In this document: positions 8,061-15,085 of the stretch, one piece after another | How the letters are laid out: the number at the start of each line of letters is the position of its first letter | Numbering within the stretch: the stretch's first letter is position 1 | Assembly (NCBI GenBank): GCA_020433835.1 | Contig: JAGRBY010000087.1 | Span: 1 to 17,312 of the forward strand | Source of the DNA: Anaerolineae bacterium | GTDB lineage: Bacteria; Chloroflexota; Anaerolineae; 4572-78; J111 | Direction: 5' to 3' | Length of the DNA stretch: 17,312 nt | Notes under the pieces: model-generated | What the model saw: only the letters and a program-made list of their open reading frames with translations | What the model was told of the DNA's origin: nothing | Databases searched by the model: none | Program-made: the position numbers and the translations under genes

Positions 8061-8115
8061 ATAAAAGCCCGCCGGCGCGAACGAACCTTGCTCTCTTTAC
8101 GCCGACGGGCTTTAT
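8061..8115 (-). terminator. Intrinsic terminator after the 375-residue dockerin gene
   Basis: On the minus strand, GCCCGTCGGCG pairs with CGCCGGCGGGC across a 22-nt loop. The one imperfect position is a G-U wobble on this strand only. The stem is extended by A/T pairs and followed by TTTTAT. It lies about 60 nt past the stop at 8177, which suggests the 8177-9304 gene is transcribed separately from the genes beyond it. Confidence 0.65.
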
Positions 8116-8176
8116 GGATAAATCTGCTAGACTAAAGTTTCCGGAACAGTTAGCGGCTTTAGCTTTGCCCGTTTAA

Positions 8177-9304
8177 CTACAGATCATACACGGGGATAGT
8201 ACCGTCTGTGGGGCCATCGATACCGAAGTTTTGAGCCGCTATGACTAAATCGATGATATTAATGGTACCATCAAAGTTGTAGTCAAGGCTTTCCACAAGA
8301 GGAAGATCCAGCCCGTTATAATTTGCTATATTACCAAAATTAGCCACGATGATCTGGATATCAATGATGGTAACCTGATTATCATTATCAGCGTCGCCGG
8401 CCAGCATATAAACTGTATCAACATCCTCAGCAAGCGGATAGTCGATCTCAACATCAACGTAACCTAAGCGGTTAATAGTGATTTGGGTAGGCGGCGCGTC
8501 AGTCACCTCATAAGTCGGAAATGGCTGTGAGGCAGCATTGCAATAACCAAGGTGGATAACTGTAGGACTCGTTGACACTTCATTCCCTACCGGCACACGG
8601 AAACCAAAGGGACAGGGCGGTCCTTGGGCCATACCGCTTGGTTTCCCACCTTGCAGACCAACACGGAACTGACTCGGGTTGCCCACTGTGGTTACAGCTA
8701 ATGGCCCGTTTGCGGCCGCGATGGGATTGCCATTTCCGGCTTGATCAACTACGAGAGAAGCAACAGGGTCAAGACAAACTTGGGTAGGCAATCCACCGGC
8801 AATACTCCGCCACGGGATCTCAATGAGATTACCGCTACCTTCAATCGGCCCGGCGCTGGAGTTAATGTAGAAAAGATTAATCTCAAAATAGGATGGTACG
8901 GCAGCACCGGCAATAGCCGAAGCACAATGGCCGGCAGGGGCAGGAGCAATAGGGCGAATTTGGATGAGATAATCACTACCCTGAACACCTGGCACTACCG
9001 AACCTGCTTTAACATCCTGAAAGCCAAGTTGCGGAGTTAAAACAGCCGCATCATAACCAACGCTTAATGTTACCCCCCAAACTTGTTCGGCACCGTCAAC
9101 ATAGATGCGGCTGGCAGCTTTACCGCCACCAATAGGGACATTAATAGGGTTCGGTGCCCACAAAACATCGCCGGTTATGTCCGCGGCTTGTGTACTTACA
9201 TCCCCCTCCGGCTCTTGAGCGGCCGCCGGCACAACAATGACAGCAACCAGCAGCAGCGCCAATAGGAGCAGCCCGACGGGTTTCAAGAACTTCCTTCGTT
9301 TCAT
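8177..9304 (-). CDS. Secreted cohesin-like and dockerin protein
   Basis: This 375-residue protein has a strong signal peptide (about 1-29, ending PAAAQ). A cohesin-like beta region follows (about 42-210, with WGVTLSVGYDAAVLTP). A second, less clear beta region (about 212-295) holds paired Cys. The C-terminal dockerin (about 300-365) has calcium loops DADNDNQVTIID and DYNFDGTINIID. AGGAGA lies 6 nt before the ATG at 9304, which fixes the start. The dockerin positions that usually decide specificity (10 and 11 of each loop) are Ile-Ile here, against Ile-Leu or Ile-Thr in the two larger neighbours, so it may prefer another partner. The cohesin is more divergent than the other three and the call rests on general pattern. 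It has its own terminator and faces the response regulator gene across a divergent region, so joint regulation is possible. Confidence 0.83.
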   Translation of the reverse strand: MKRRKFLKPVGLLLLALLLVAVIVVPAAAQEPEGDVSTQAADITGDVLWAPNPINVPIGGGKAASRIYVDGAEQVWGVTLSVGYDAAVLTPQLGFQDVKAGSVVPGVQGSDYLIQIRPIAPAPAGHCASAIAGAAVPSYFEINLFYINSSAGPIEGSGNLIEIPWRSIAGGLPTQVCLDPVASLVVDQAGNGNPIAAANGPLAVTTVGNPSQFRVGLQGGKPSGMAQGPPCPFGFRVPVGNEVSTSPTVIHLGYCNAASQPFPTYEVTDAPPTQITINRLGYVDVEIDYPLAEDVDTVYMLAGDADNDNQVTIIDIQIIVANFGNIANYNGLDLPLVESLDYNFDGTINIIDLVIAAQNFGIDGPTDGTIPVYDL

Positions 9305-9383
9305 GTTTATTCTCCTAAAGCTAAAAATTGAATAGATATGCCCCAGTTGCTAGGGCGCGGCCGGCAGCAGGGTTCCGGAAAAT

Positions 9384-9397
9384 ATGTGCATGCACAT
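9384..9397. promoter_or_regulatory. 14-bp perfect palindrome, candidate operator
   Basis: ATGTGCATGCACAT is a perfect dyad about 80 nt upstream of the dockerin gene start at 9304, in the divergent region it shares with the response regulator. Its size and position suit a dimeric regulator such as a LuxR-type protein. There is no direct evidence for binding. Confidence 0.4.
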
Positions 9398-9602
9398 CCT
9401 TGGCCAGCTTGCTCTATTCTAGCCGGATACCTGGGTAGTTTTCAACGGTAACAGTGCGGGTAGGCTCTCCGTAATATCTATGGCCCCATTTTGCGTGGTA
9501 GTACGGAGGTACGTTGCTGTTAACCTCGCCGGCTCCCGTTTCCCGACCACCAGCCCAAAGCGGGCCATCACCAGGGCCGCAGGTACTAGGCCAAATTTCA
9601 CC

Positions 9603-9631
9603 TTGACGGGCGCGATAAGATATCTTAAGAT
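9603..9631 (+). promoter_or_regulatory. Promoter of the response regulator gene
   Basis: TTGACG (9603-9608) and TAAGAT (9626-9631) are separated by exactly 17 nt. The -10 is followed about 28 nt later by the ATG, with GAGAGGGG as the ribosome site. A perfect palindrome TAAGATATCTTA (9616-9627) overlaps the spacer and -10, so a dimeric protein bound there would block transcription. Confidence 0.6.
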
Positions 9632-9659
9632 GAAGGTAGATCTTTGAGAGGGGTTTATT

Positions 9660-10319
9660 ATGACCGCTATACGTATTCTCATTGCTGAAGACCAAACAAT
9701 ATGGCGCGATATCTACAGCCGGGTCATTGCCAATGCCGACGGTATCGAGCTGCTGGCCGCGGTAGCCGACGGCCAGACGGCGGTAGCGGCAGCCACAGAG
9801 CTTAAGCCCGATGTCATGCTGCTCGATATCCAGATGCCGAAACTAAACGGCATTGAAGCCGCCAAGCAAATTCGGGCGATTTTGCCGGAGGTGGGGTTGA
9901 TTTTGATTTCGCACCACGCCCAGCGCCAATACGCCGAAGCGTTTTTGCGCAACGGCACATCCGGCAAAGCGTACTTGCTAAAACATACGCTCAGCGAGCC
10001 GGTGGAGCTGATTCGGGCCATCGAGGTGGTAGCTGAGGGCGGCGCGATGCTTGCCCCGGAGATTCAGGACGAACTGCTTCAGTTGGCCTCGTCAACACCA
10101 TACGCCCAGCTCAACGCCTTGACCAAGCGCGAGAAGGAAGTTTTGGGGCTGATGGCCGAGGGCTACACCAACGTCAGCATCGCCAACAAAATTAGCGTTA
10201 GCGAACGCACCGTCGAAAGCCACGTCAACAACATCTTCTCTAAATTAGACCTCAGTTCCGAAGCTACCCGTAATCCGCGTGTTATGGCCGTGCTGTTGTT
10301 TTTGCAAGCCGGGCAGTAG
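9660..10319 (+). CDS. NarL/FixJ-family response regulator (REC + LuxR HTH)
   Basis: This 219-residue protein is a cytoplasmic DNA-binding response regulator of full family length. The receiver domain (about 4-120) has the acidic pocket Glu10-Asp11, the phosphoacceptor Asp56 in MLLDIQMP, the switch Ser84 and the conserved Lys108 in YLLKH. The LuxR-type helix-turn-helix (about 152-198) shows LTKREKEVLGLMAEG and SERTVESHVNNIFSKL. GAGAGGGG lies 6 nt before the ATG. The facing histidine kinase at 10865-12289 is of the HisKA_3 class that normally phosphorylates this family, so the two are the likely pair even though they are convergent rather than in one operon. Targets are unknown; the palindromes in its upstream region suggest control of itself and of the divergent dockerin gene. 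Confidence 0.95.
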   Translation: MTAIRILIAEDQTIWRDIYSRVIANADGIELLAAVADGQTAVAAATELKPDVMLLDIQMPKLNGIEAAKQIRAILPEVGLILISHHAQRQYAEAFLRNGTSGKAYLLKHTLSEPVELIRAIEVVAEGGAMLAPEIQDELLQLASSTPYAQLNALTKREKEVLGLMAEGYTNVSIANKISVSERTVESHVNNIFSKLDLSSEATRNPRVMAVLLFLQAGQ

Positions 10320-10562
10320 CGGCCTCAATTCGATCCGTTCATCTATGCAGTACGTTTAGAGATAAGGCTAAGGCTGAGGCTAAGAAAAACGTCGATTTTT
10401 TGGCCGCAAAAGGGTATCACTGCGGTATCAAAACTCTGCGTTCTAAAAAAGTGCAAACATAGTGAGCAAGCCGGGAGGATTTGTCTTTGGTTGCCTTAGC
10501 TTAATCTCCACTTGATGCAATAGCCCGGATTAATAGCCAAGTTTCTCACGCCAGGTCACCTC

Positions 10563-10687
10563 TTCCGCCGCGCCAAGGCACTTTCATCATGCTGCATACC
10601 CCTTTTCCGCCGCGCCAAGGCACTTTCTTCACGCGGCAAGCCCTGTTCCACCGCGCCAAGGCACTTTCTTCACAATGCATGCCCCTT
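10563..10687. repeat. 42-bp tandem repeat, three copies plus a degenerate fourth
   Basis: Units begin with TTCC at 10563, 10605, 10646 and 10688, giving periods of 42, 41 and 42. Each full unit carries the core CCGCGCCAAGGCACTTTC and ends in a GCAxxCCC-like segment; the fourth unit decays after TTCCGCTG. The core is nearly invariant while the second half varies. There are no CRISPR features, since the spacers are too short and similar to each other. Confidence 0.85.
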
Positions 10688-10777
10688 TTCCGCTGTGAGA
10701 ACTCTCCCCTTTTATGCCGGATGCCCTTTTAATCCGTAAAAATCATATAATCCGTGGTTACGTAAGCTGTGAGGAGC

Positions 10778-10827
10778 GTCAAAGTTTACTTTGACCCCCC
10801 AGCGTAGATGACAAAGCCAGCTTTGTC
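10778..10827. repeat. Two adjacent perfect hairpins (REP-like or terminator pair)
   Basis: GTCAAAG-TTTA-CTTTGAC (10778-10795) and GACAAAG-CCAG-CTTTGTC (10810-10827) each have a perfect 7-bp stem and a 4-nt loop. The two stems differ by one base pair (TCAAAG against ACAAAG). They lie just past the kinase stop, so they could end transcription from either side, although no clear T-run follows. A dispersed intergenic repeat is the alternative. Confidence 0.7.
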
Positions 10828-10864
10828 GCTCCGGCATGGGTTGGGTGAGTGAGGAGGGTATATC

Positions 10865-12289
10865 TCACGCCATCACAGCGGGCGCTTTGGTTTGGCGAAG
10901 ATGGTAGGTGTGCGCCTGCAAATTGGCCAGCAGGCGGCTGGGTTGGGTTACGGGTACGCGAACGTGAACCGTGGTACCCTGCCCCAGAGTGGAATCAAAT
11001 GTTAAGCGCCCGCGCCAGGCCAGCGTGCGTTCGTTCATCGACAGCAGCCCCAGATGGCCGGCCTGGCCCATCAGCACTTCCGGCCTATCGCGCAAGCCGC
11101 AGCCCGTATCCTGCACCGTAATGCTGATGGCGTTTTGGCCCCACCGCAGGTGAATGAGAACTTGATCGGCGTGGGCATGGAATAACGCGTTGTCGATGGC
11201 CTGGCGGGTGATGTAGTATAAATCCGTTTCTAATTTATCTTCGCCGATGCACTGCTCGCCGAAACCCTGGGCGGTTAAGGTGATAACCCTGGGCGCGGAC
11301 GGGGGCAGCGCCTGCTTGCCGATGGAGTCGAGATAGGCTTGCAGGGCTGCAATCAACCCCAGGTCGGTTAACACGGTGGGGTGCAAGCCCTGCGTAATTT
11401 CCCGCAAGCGCCGGTTGAGGTGCTGCGCTTCTTCCTCCAGAGCCAGCAGATTTTGCGCCACCGGGTCGGAGTCGGTGGCCAGTTGGCGGCGATTAAGGCG
11501 CAGCGACATCGACATAGTCGTCAGGCGGCTCAGGATATCGTCGTGCAGTTCGATAGCCAGGTGGCGGCGATCTTCCTGCTCGGCGTCGATGGTGCGCCGG
11601 TAGGCAAGCTGCAACTTGGTGATGGTTTCTTCCAGATCGGTTACGAGACAGGCGTTTTTGATGACCAGGGCTAACTGGCCGGTCATAAAATCGAGCCAGC
11701 GCAAGGTTGCCGGCTCAACCGCGCCGGTTTGGCGCTGTCCAAAACAGATCGCGCCGATCAGTTCGTGGCCTAAAACCAACACGGTAATGTGATCGACTTG
11801 TAATGCAAGCAAGCCCTGCCGCAGGGCGCTCTCCGGCAGGTGGAGTACCGGCTGCGGGCCATCGAGCTGGCCCACGGCAATATCAAAGGGAAGTTCGCTT
11901 AGATCGGGCGCGGGCGGCGCACCGGCTGAACGCAGCATGACCAGCACGTTATCATCGGCGCGATAGCGCCAAAGGGAAAGGTGATCGCCGGCTATGGTCT
12001 TGAATAATGTTTCGATCAGATGATCAAGGAGATGCTCCTGGTTGGATATTTCGCGCACCGTCTGGCCAAAGTGGGCTGTGGCCTGCCAGTAAGATGTCGT
12101 CTCCTGCTGGTGAATACGGTTCACGCTGGCCCCGGTCCAGACGCATAAAACGGCGACAACTAACCAAGCGATGGCGACTAAATCGGATATCGCGCCCCAT
12201 AAAAAGAGAGCCATAGGTAAGGAGATAATAAGCACCAACAGCACAACGGCTACGGCTATAAGTTTATCTCGATGATAATGGCTCTGCAT
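10865..12289 (-). CDS. Membrane histidine kinase (2 TM, GAF, HisKA_3, HATPase)
   Basis: This 474-residue sensor kinase has two N-terminal TM helices (about 10-31 and 34-54) with almost no external loop. A GAF-like sensor region (about 85-215) follows. The HisKA_3 dimerisation region (about 238-305) carries the phosphoacceptor His249 in AIELHDDILSRL, and an HATPase domain (about 350-447) ends the conserved part. The N-box Asn367 (AIDNALFHA), G-box DTGCG (394-398), GHLGL (411-415) and GQGTT are all visible, so it should be active. The start at 12289 has only a weak AAGG. It lies 102 nt downstream of a membrane-anchored cohesin gene on the same strand with no clear terminator between them, so they may be co-transcribed. 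The likely partner is the convergent NarL-type regulator. Because it lacks an extracellular domain, it must sense within the membrane or cytoplasm, or through a partner such as the adjacent cohesin protein, which is speculative. Confidence 0.94.
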   Translation of the reverse strand: MQSHYHRDKLIAVAVVLLVLIISLPMALFLWGAISDLVAIAWLVVAVLCVWTGASVNRIHQQETTSYWQATAHFGQTVREISNQEHLLDHLIETLFKTIAGDHLSLWRYRADDNVLVMLRSAGAPPAPDLSELPFDIAVGQLDGPQPVLHLPESALRQGLLALQVDHITVLVLGHELIGAICFGQRQTGAVEPATLRWLDFMTGQLALVIKNACLVTDLEETITKLQLAYRRTIDAEQEDRRHLAIELHDDILSRLTTMSMSLRLNRRQLATDSDPVAQNLLALEEEAQHLNRRLREITQGLHPTVLTDLGLIAALQAYLDSIGKQALPPSAPRVITLTAQGFGEQCIGEDKLETDLYYITRQAIDNALFHAHADQVLIHLRWGQNAISITVQDTGCGLRDRPEVLMGQAGHLGLLSMNERTLAWRGRLTFDSTLGQGTTVHVRVPVTQPSRLLANLQAHTYHLRQTKAPAVMA

Positions 12290-12391
12290 GGATACCTTGG
12301 ATGTGATTTTTAATGTTCAAAGCGTTCGGCTATCAGCTTGCAGCCGTCAGCTTTATTTCAAAGACTATAAGTAATGGCCGGCAGCGTGCTG

Positions 12392-13228
12392 TTACTTAAA
12401 AGCGCTGGGGCGCGTACCCTGTACGTGCTTGGGCGAGCCGGGTTGGTCAGAAGATGAAGCCGGCATAGAGATTTCGGTGACGGGCTTTCGAGCAGCGCCG
12501 GTGGTCGGCTGTGGTTTTTTGGTACCGCCAACCACGGCGAAAATCCCCAAACTGAGAAAGCCTAAAACGATCACGCCTATCGCTACAATCCACCACGGAA
12601 ACTCGTCATCAACTTCGACGGTGGGTTGGGCCTGATCGCTGTTAACGGCGGCTTGCGGTTGGTCGGCAACGGTCGGAGCCGACTCGCTTGGGGCGGGGGC
12701 GGCTGCGTTAGGCGCTCCATCACCCAGATTAAAGGGAACAAACTCGGCGGGAATGGTTTCCAGGCTAAAGGAGACCAGCTTAGCGTCTTCGACAACAATG
12801 GTGGCGTTGGCATCGGGTTGTAAGACGTTAAAGGTTATCCGCGCCAGCGCCCCTGTGCCACTCACCGGCGGAGCGGGGTTGAGCAGGGTTAAGGCGTACG
12901 TTACGTTTCCGGCTGCCTCATCGGCATTGTTAACCACCACAAAACCCTTGTTGGCGGGTAAGAGCGGGCCGGCTTCAACTTGAACACCGTCTTTGTCGGG
13001 ATCACTATCTTGTACCGAAAAAACGGCCGGATCGTAGGTAAGTTTGAACTCAGCGCCGTATAGTTCCGTAACGTTTTCGACGACAACATCAAGCACCAGC
13101 GTTCCCTCCGGAGCATCAACCGGCTGTAAGGAGATGCGACTGTCTTGCGCATAGGCCAGAGAAGCGCTTAAAAACAGGGTCATCATAAAGGCCATTATTA
13201 CGATAGATATTTTCATAGCATGTTTCAT
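12392..13228 (-). CDS. Membrane-anchored cohesin protein
   Basis: This 278-residue protein has a signal peptide (1-27, cleavage after AYA). An extracellular cohesin follows (about 28-168, with LYGAEFKLTYDPAVFSV and DKDGVQVEAGPLL). An Ala/Pro/Ser/Gln-rich spacer (about 171-207) leads to a single TM helix (211-234) and a short, basic and Ser/Pro-rich cytoplasmic tail. GGAGG lies 7 nt before the ATG, a strong ribosome site. The cohesin is a close paralogue of that in the TPR protein at 1245-2201, but here no TPR follows. It is a candidate cell-surface receptor for the dockerin proteins encoded to the left, analogous to anchoring scaffoldins but with a TM helix instead of SLH modules. Binding specificity is not known. 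The kinase gene follows on the same strand. Confidence 0.87.
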   Translation of the reverse strand: MKHAMKISIVIMAFMMTLFLSASLAYAQDSRISLQPVDAPEGTLVLDVVVENVTELYGAEFKLTYDPAVFSVQDSDPDKDGVQVEAGPLLPANKGFVVVNNADEAAGNVTYALTLLNPAPPVSGTGALARITFNVLQPDANATIVVEDAKLVSFSLETIPAEFVPFNLGDGAPNAAAPAPSESAPTVADQPQAAVNSDQAQPTVEVDDEFPWWIVAIGVIVLGFLSLGIFAVVGGTKKPQPTTGAARKPVTEISMPASSSDQPGSPKHVQGTRPSAFK

Positions 13229-13419
13229 GGGATTACCTCCAAATCTCTATAAACTGATAGATAGTAGCTTGCTTAAGATGTTGGCTGATATCGGGTACGA
13301 ATAAAGGGCCACTGTTTGAATGCCAACGCATTTAAAAAGCTGCACGTTCGCGAATGAGGCGGAGTATGTAAATATGAAATTTGGTTGATGATGGGATGAT
13401 AGAGTGCTGCGTATAATAA

Positions 13420-13436
13420 GTAATGCCAAGCATTAC
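13420..13436. promoter_or_regulatory. 17-bp dyad, candidate operator
   Basis: GTAATGC-CAA-GCATTAC is a perfect 7-bp inverted repeat with a 3-nt centre. It starts 3 nt after TATAAT (13412-13417), the position expected for repressor binding at a start site. No good -35 partners this -10, and the plus-strand gene is 500 bp away, so the target is unclear. Confidence 0.4.
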
Positions 13437-13756
13437 GAGGATAAAACAAACTCAACAGGATGGTTACAATGCGGAACCATGGGGCCTTGTTTGCCCCAAC
13501 ACGAAACCGTCGAGAGGCAACAGTATTATATGGTTCTGGCAAACAACAGAAACTATACAAATGAGCGGGCATCGTATTAACCATTGTGTTGAGTTGGTAA
13601 AGAACAAAAAACCTGCGGCTGAAGCCGGTGGGTAGCAAACTTTTTTGCAATTAACGATCTAAAAATAGCATGACCCCTGCCTTTTAACAATAGCGATTCG
13701 GTACTGATCACTCTCGATCAATACGCTCTTGTTAAATATGTGCAATTTAAGAAGTG

Positions 13757-13765
13757 TGGTATAAT
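13757..13765 (+). promoter_or_regulatory. Extended -10 promoter for sucCD
   Basis: TGGTATAAT matches the extended -10 consensus (TGnTATAAT). The -35 region is poor, as is common for extended -10 promoters. Transcription from here would give a leader of about 170 nt before the GTG of sucC. Confidence 0.5.
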
Positions 13766-13931
13766 GTGTGAAATTTTGTGCATTCCCTATTGATGCAGAA
13801 AATTTCTTCACCTTCACAAAGTACCAAGCCAACTTCTATACACCACCTTGAATCAGGTATACATCATGGTAGCAAGCTAGAGGCATTATGCCTTCTGGTA
13901 AATAACAAAATATAAATTTCATAGATAGAAC

Positions 13932-13938
13932 GAGGAGG
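13932..13938 (+). promoter_or_regulatory. Ribosome binding site fixing the GTG start of sucC
   Basis: GAGGAGG lies 7 nt before GTG at 13946, and the encoded N-terminus MKLHEYQSK is the standard SucC start. This confirms the non-ATG start. Confidence 0.85.
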
Positions 13939-13945
13939 TTTACGC

Positions 13946-15082
13946 GTGAAACTTCACGAATACCAATCAAAGCGGATTTTTGCCAAGTACGGTGTTCCCA
14001 TTCCTAATGGGGAAGTGGCAACAACTCCAGCCGAAGCCAAAGAGATAGCTCAAAAGCTAGGTGGTTCCGTCGTCGTCAAAAGCCAGGTTTTAGTCGGTGG
14101 TCGGGGCAAGGCCGGCGGCGTAAAAGTGGCTAAAGATGCCAATGAAGCGGAAGCAATCGCCGGCCAGATTTTGGGAATGGACATCAAAGGCTTAACCGTT
14201 GAGAAGGTACTAATTGACGAGACAGCCGATATCAAAGATGAGATTTATCTGGGTATCGTCATTGACCGGGCGCAGCAAAAACCGGTCATTATTGCCTCGG
14301 CAGAGGGTGGCGTTGAGATTGAAGTGGTTGCCAAAGAAAACCCAGACGCCATCAAACGGGTGGCCGTTGACCCGGTCTTTGGCCTGTTAGGTTTCCAGGC
14401 CACCAATCTGGCTTATGACTTAGGGCTGAAACGTGACATGGTCGGCCAGTTTACCAAAATCCTTAAAGGGCTGTACCAGGCCTTTATGGATGCCGATGCT
14501 AGCCTGGCTGAAATTAACCCCTTAGTTGTAACCGGCGAGGGAAAACTTTTGGCCGTTGATGGTAAAATCCTTTTGGATGATAACGCTCTATACCGTCACC
14601 CCGAACTGGCCGAAATGCGCGATATCCAAGAAGAAAGCCCATCCGAACGCGAAGCCCGTATGTCTGGTTTGAACTTCATCAAGCTCGATGGCGAAATCGG
14701 CTGTATGGTCAACGGTGCCGGTTTGGCGATGGCGACGATGGACATTGTTCAGCATTACGGCGGCTCACCGGCCAACTTCCTTGATATTGGTGGTGGTGCC
14801 AACGCCGAAAAAGTAGCTAAAGCGCTGCGCATTATTCTCCAAGACCCCAACGTAAAAAGCATCCTGTTTAATATCTTTGGTGGTATCACCCGCTGTGATG
14901 AAGTAGCCAAAGGTATTCTGGAAGCCCTCAAACAAGTTCCCACCGACGTGCCCATGGTAGCACGCCTGGTTGGCACCAATGAGGAAGAAGGTCAACGAAT
15001 TCTAGCTGAGGCCAATTTCCCCAGTGCCATCAGCCTTAGCGACGCCGCACAACAAGCTGTAGCCCTGGCAAAAGGAGCATAA
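13946..15082 (+). CDS. sucC: Succinyl-CoA synthetase (succinate-CoA ligase), beta subunit
   Basis: This is the beta subunit of the TCA-cycle enzyme that interconverts succinyl-CoA and succinate with nucleotide phosphorylation, in the cytoplasm. Its 378 residues are close to the usual bacterial length. The N-terminal ATP-grasp domain (about 2-230) shows [10 protein letters not shown], the nucleotide-binding [11 protein letters not shown] (about 50-60) and the metal-site region AEINPLVV. The C-terminal ligase domain shows [20 protein letters not shown] and [11 protein letters not shown]. It starts with GTG behind a strong ribosome site. The stop is 3 nt before sucD, so the two are translated together. 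Nucleotide preference (ATP or GTP) cannot be read with confidence here. Confidence 0.98.
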   Translation: MKLHEYQSKRIFAKYGVPIPNGEVATTPAEAKEIAQKLGGSVVVKSQVLVGGRGKAGGVKVAKDANEAEAIAGQILGMDIKGLTVEKVLIDETADIKDEIYLGIVIDRAQQKPVIIASAEGGVEIEVVAKENPDAIKRVAVDPVFGLLGFQATNLAYDLGLKRDMVGQFTKILKGLYQAFMDADASLAEINPLVVTGEGKLLAVDGKILLDDNALYRHPELAEMRDIQEESPSEREARMSGLNFIKLDGEIGCMVNGAGLAMATMDIVQHYGGSPANFLDIGGGANAEKVAKALRIILQDPNVKSILFNIFGGITRCDEVAKGILEALKQVPTDVPMVARLVGTNEEEGQRILAEANFPSAISLSDAAQQAVALAKGA

Positions 15083-15085
15083 GAA

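Larger units (their letters stand above)
9305..9659. other. 355-bp divergent regulatory region
   Basis: This region separates the start of the minus-strand dockerin gene from the start of the plus-strand response regulator. It holds a 14-bp perfect palindrome, a plausible sigma-70-type promoter for the regulator, and a 12-bp palindrome inside that promoter. A minus-strand open frame across 9414-9695 reads somewhat like protein but has no ribosome site and no family I recognise; it could be the remnant of a lost gene. Confidence 0.55.
10320..10864. other. 545-bp gap between convergent regulator and kinase, repeat-rich
   Basis: No gene is apparent. The left third has a short hexamer reiteration (aaggct, aaggct, gaggct at 10364-10381). 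The centre has three to four copies of a 42-bp tandem repeat. The right end has two perfect hairpins that may act as terminators or dispersed repeats. Such a long non-coding stretch between convergent genes is unusual next to the short gaps elsewhere in the cluster. Confidence 0.7.
13229..13945. other. 717-bp divergent gap between cohesin gene and sucC
   Basis: No gene is supported; the open frames here lack ribosome sites and family character. It contains a 17-bp dyad after a TATAAT (13412-13436), a weak hairpin CGGC-TGAA-GCCG between A- and T-tracts (about 13605-13646), an extended -10 promoter for sucC (13757-13765), and a small AGGCA-TTA-TGCCT hairpin in the sucC leader (about 13881-13893). 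Confidence 0.6.

Noticed and set aside
1245..9304. Cellulosome gene cluster
   Set aside because: Cohesins and dockerins are present but there is no glycoside hydrolase, carbohydrate-binding module or SLH anchor in the window.
9414..9695. Minus-strand open frame of 93 codons with a protein-like Gly/Tyr/Pro-rich end
   Set aside because: No ribosome site, its start lies inside the response regulator gene, it overlaps that gene's promoter, and I recognise no family. A gene remnant cannot be excluded.
10563..10720. CRISPR array
   Set aside because: The repeated unit is a continuous 42-bp tandem with similar, short intervening segments, no distinct spacers and no cas genes.
13273..13650. Minus-strand 125-codon open frame in the sucC upstream gap
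   Set aside because: No ribosome site, atypical composition, and it spans the dyad and hairpin; it looks like chance reading of intergenic DNA.
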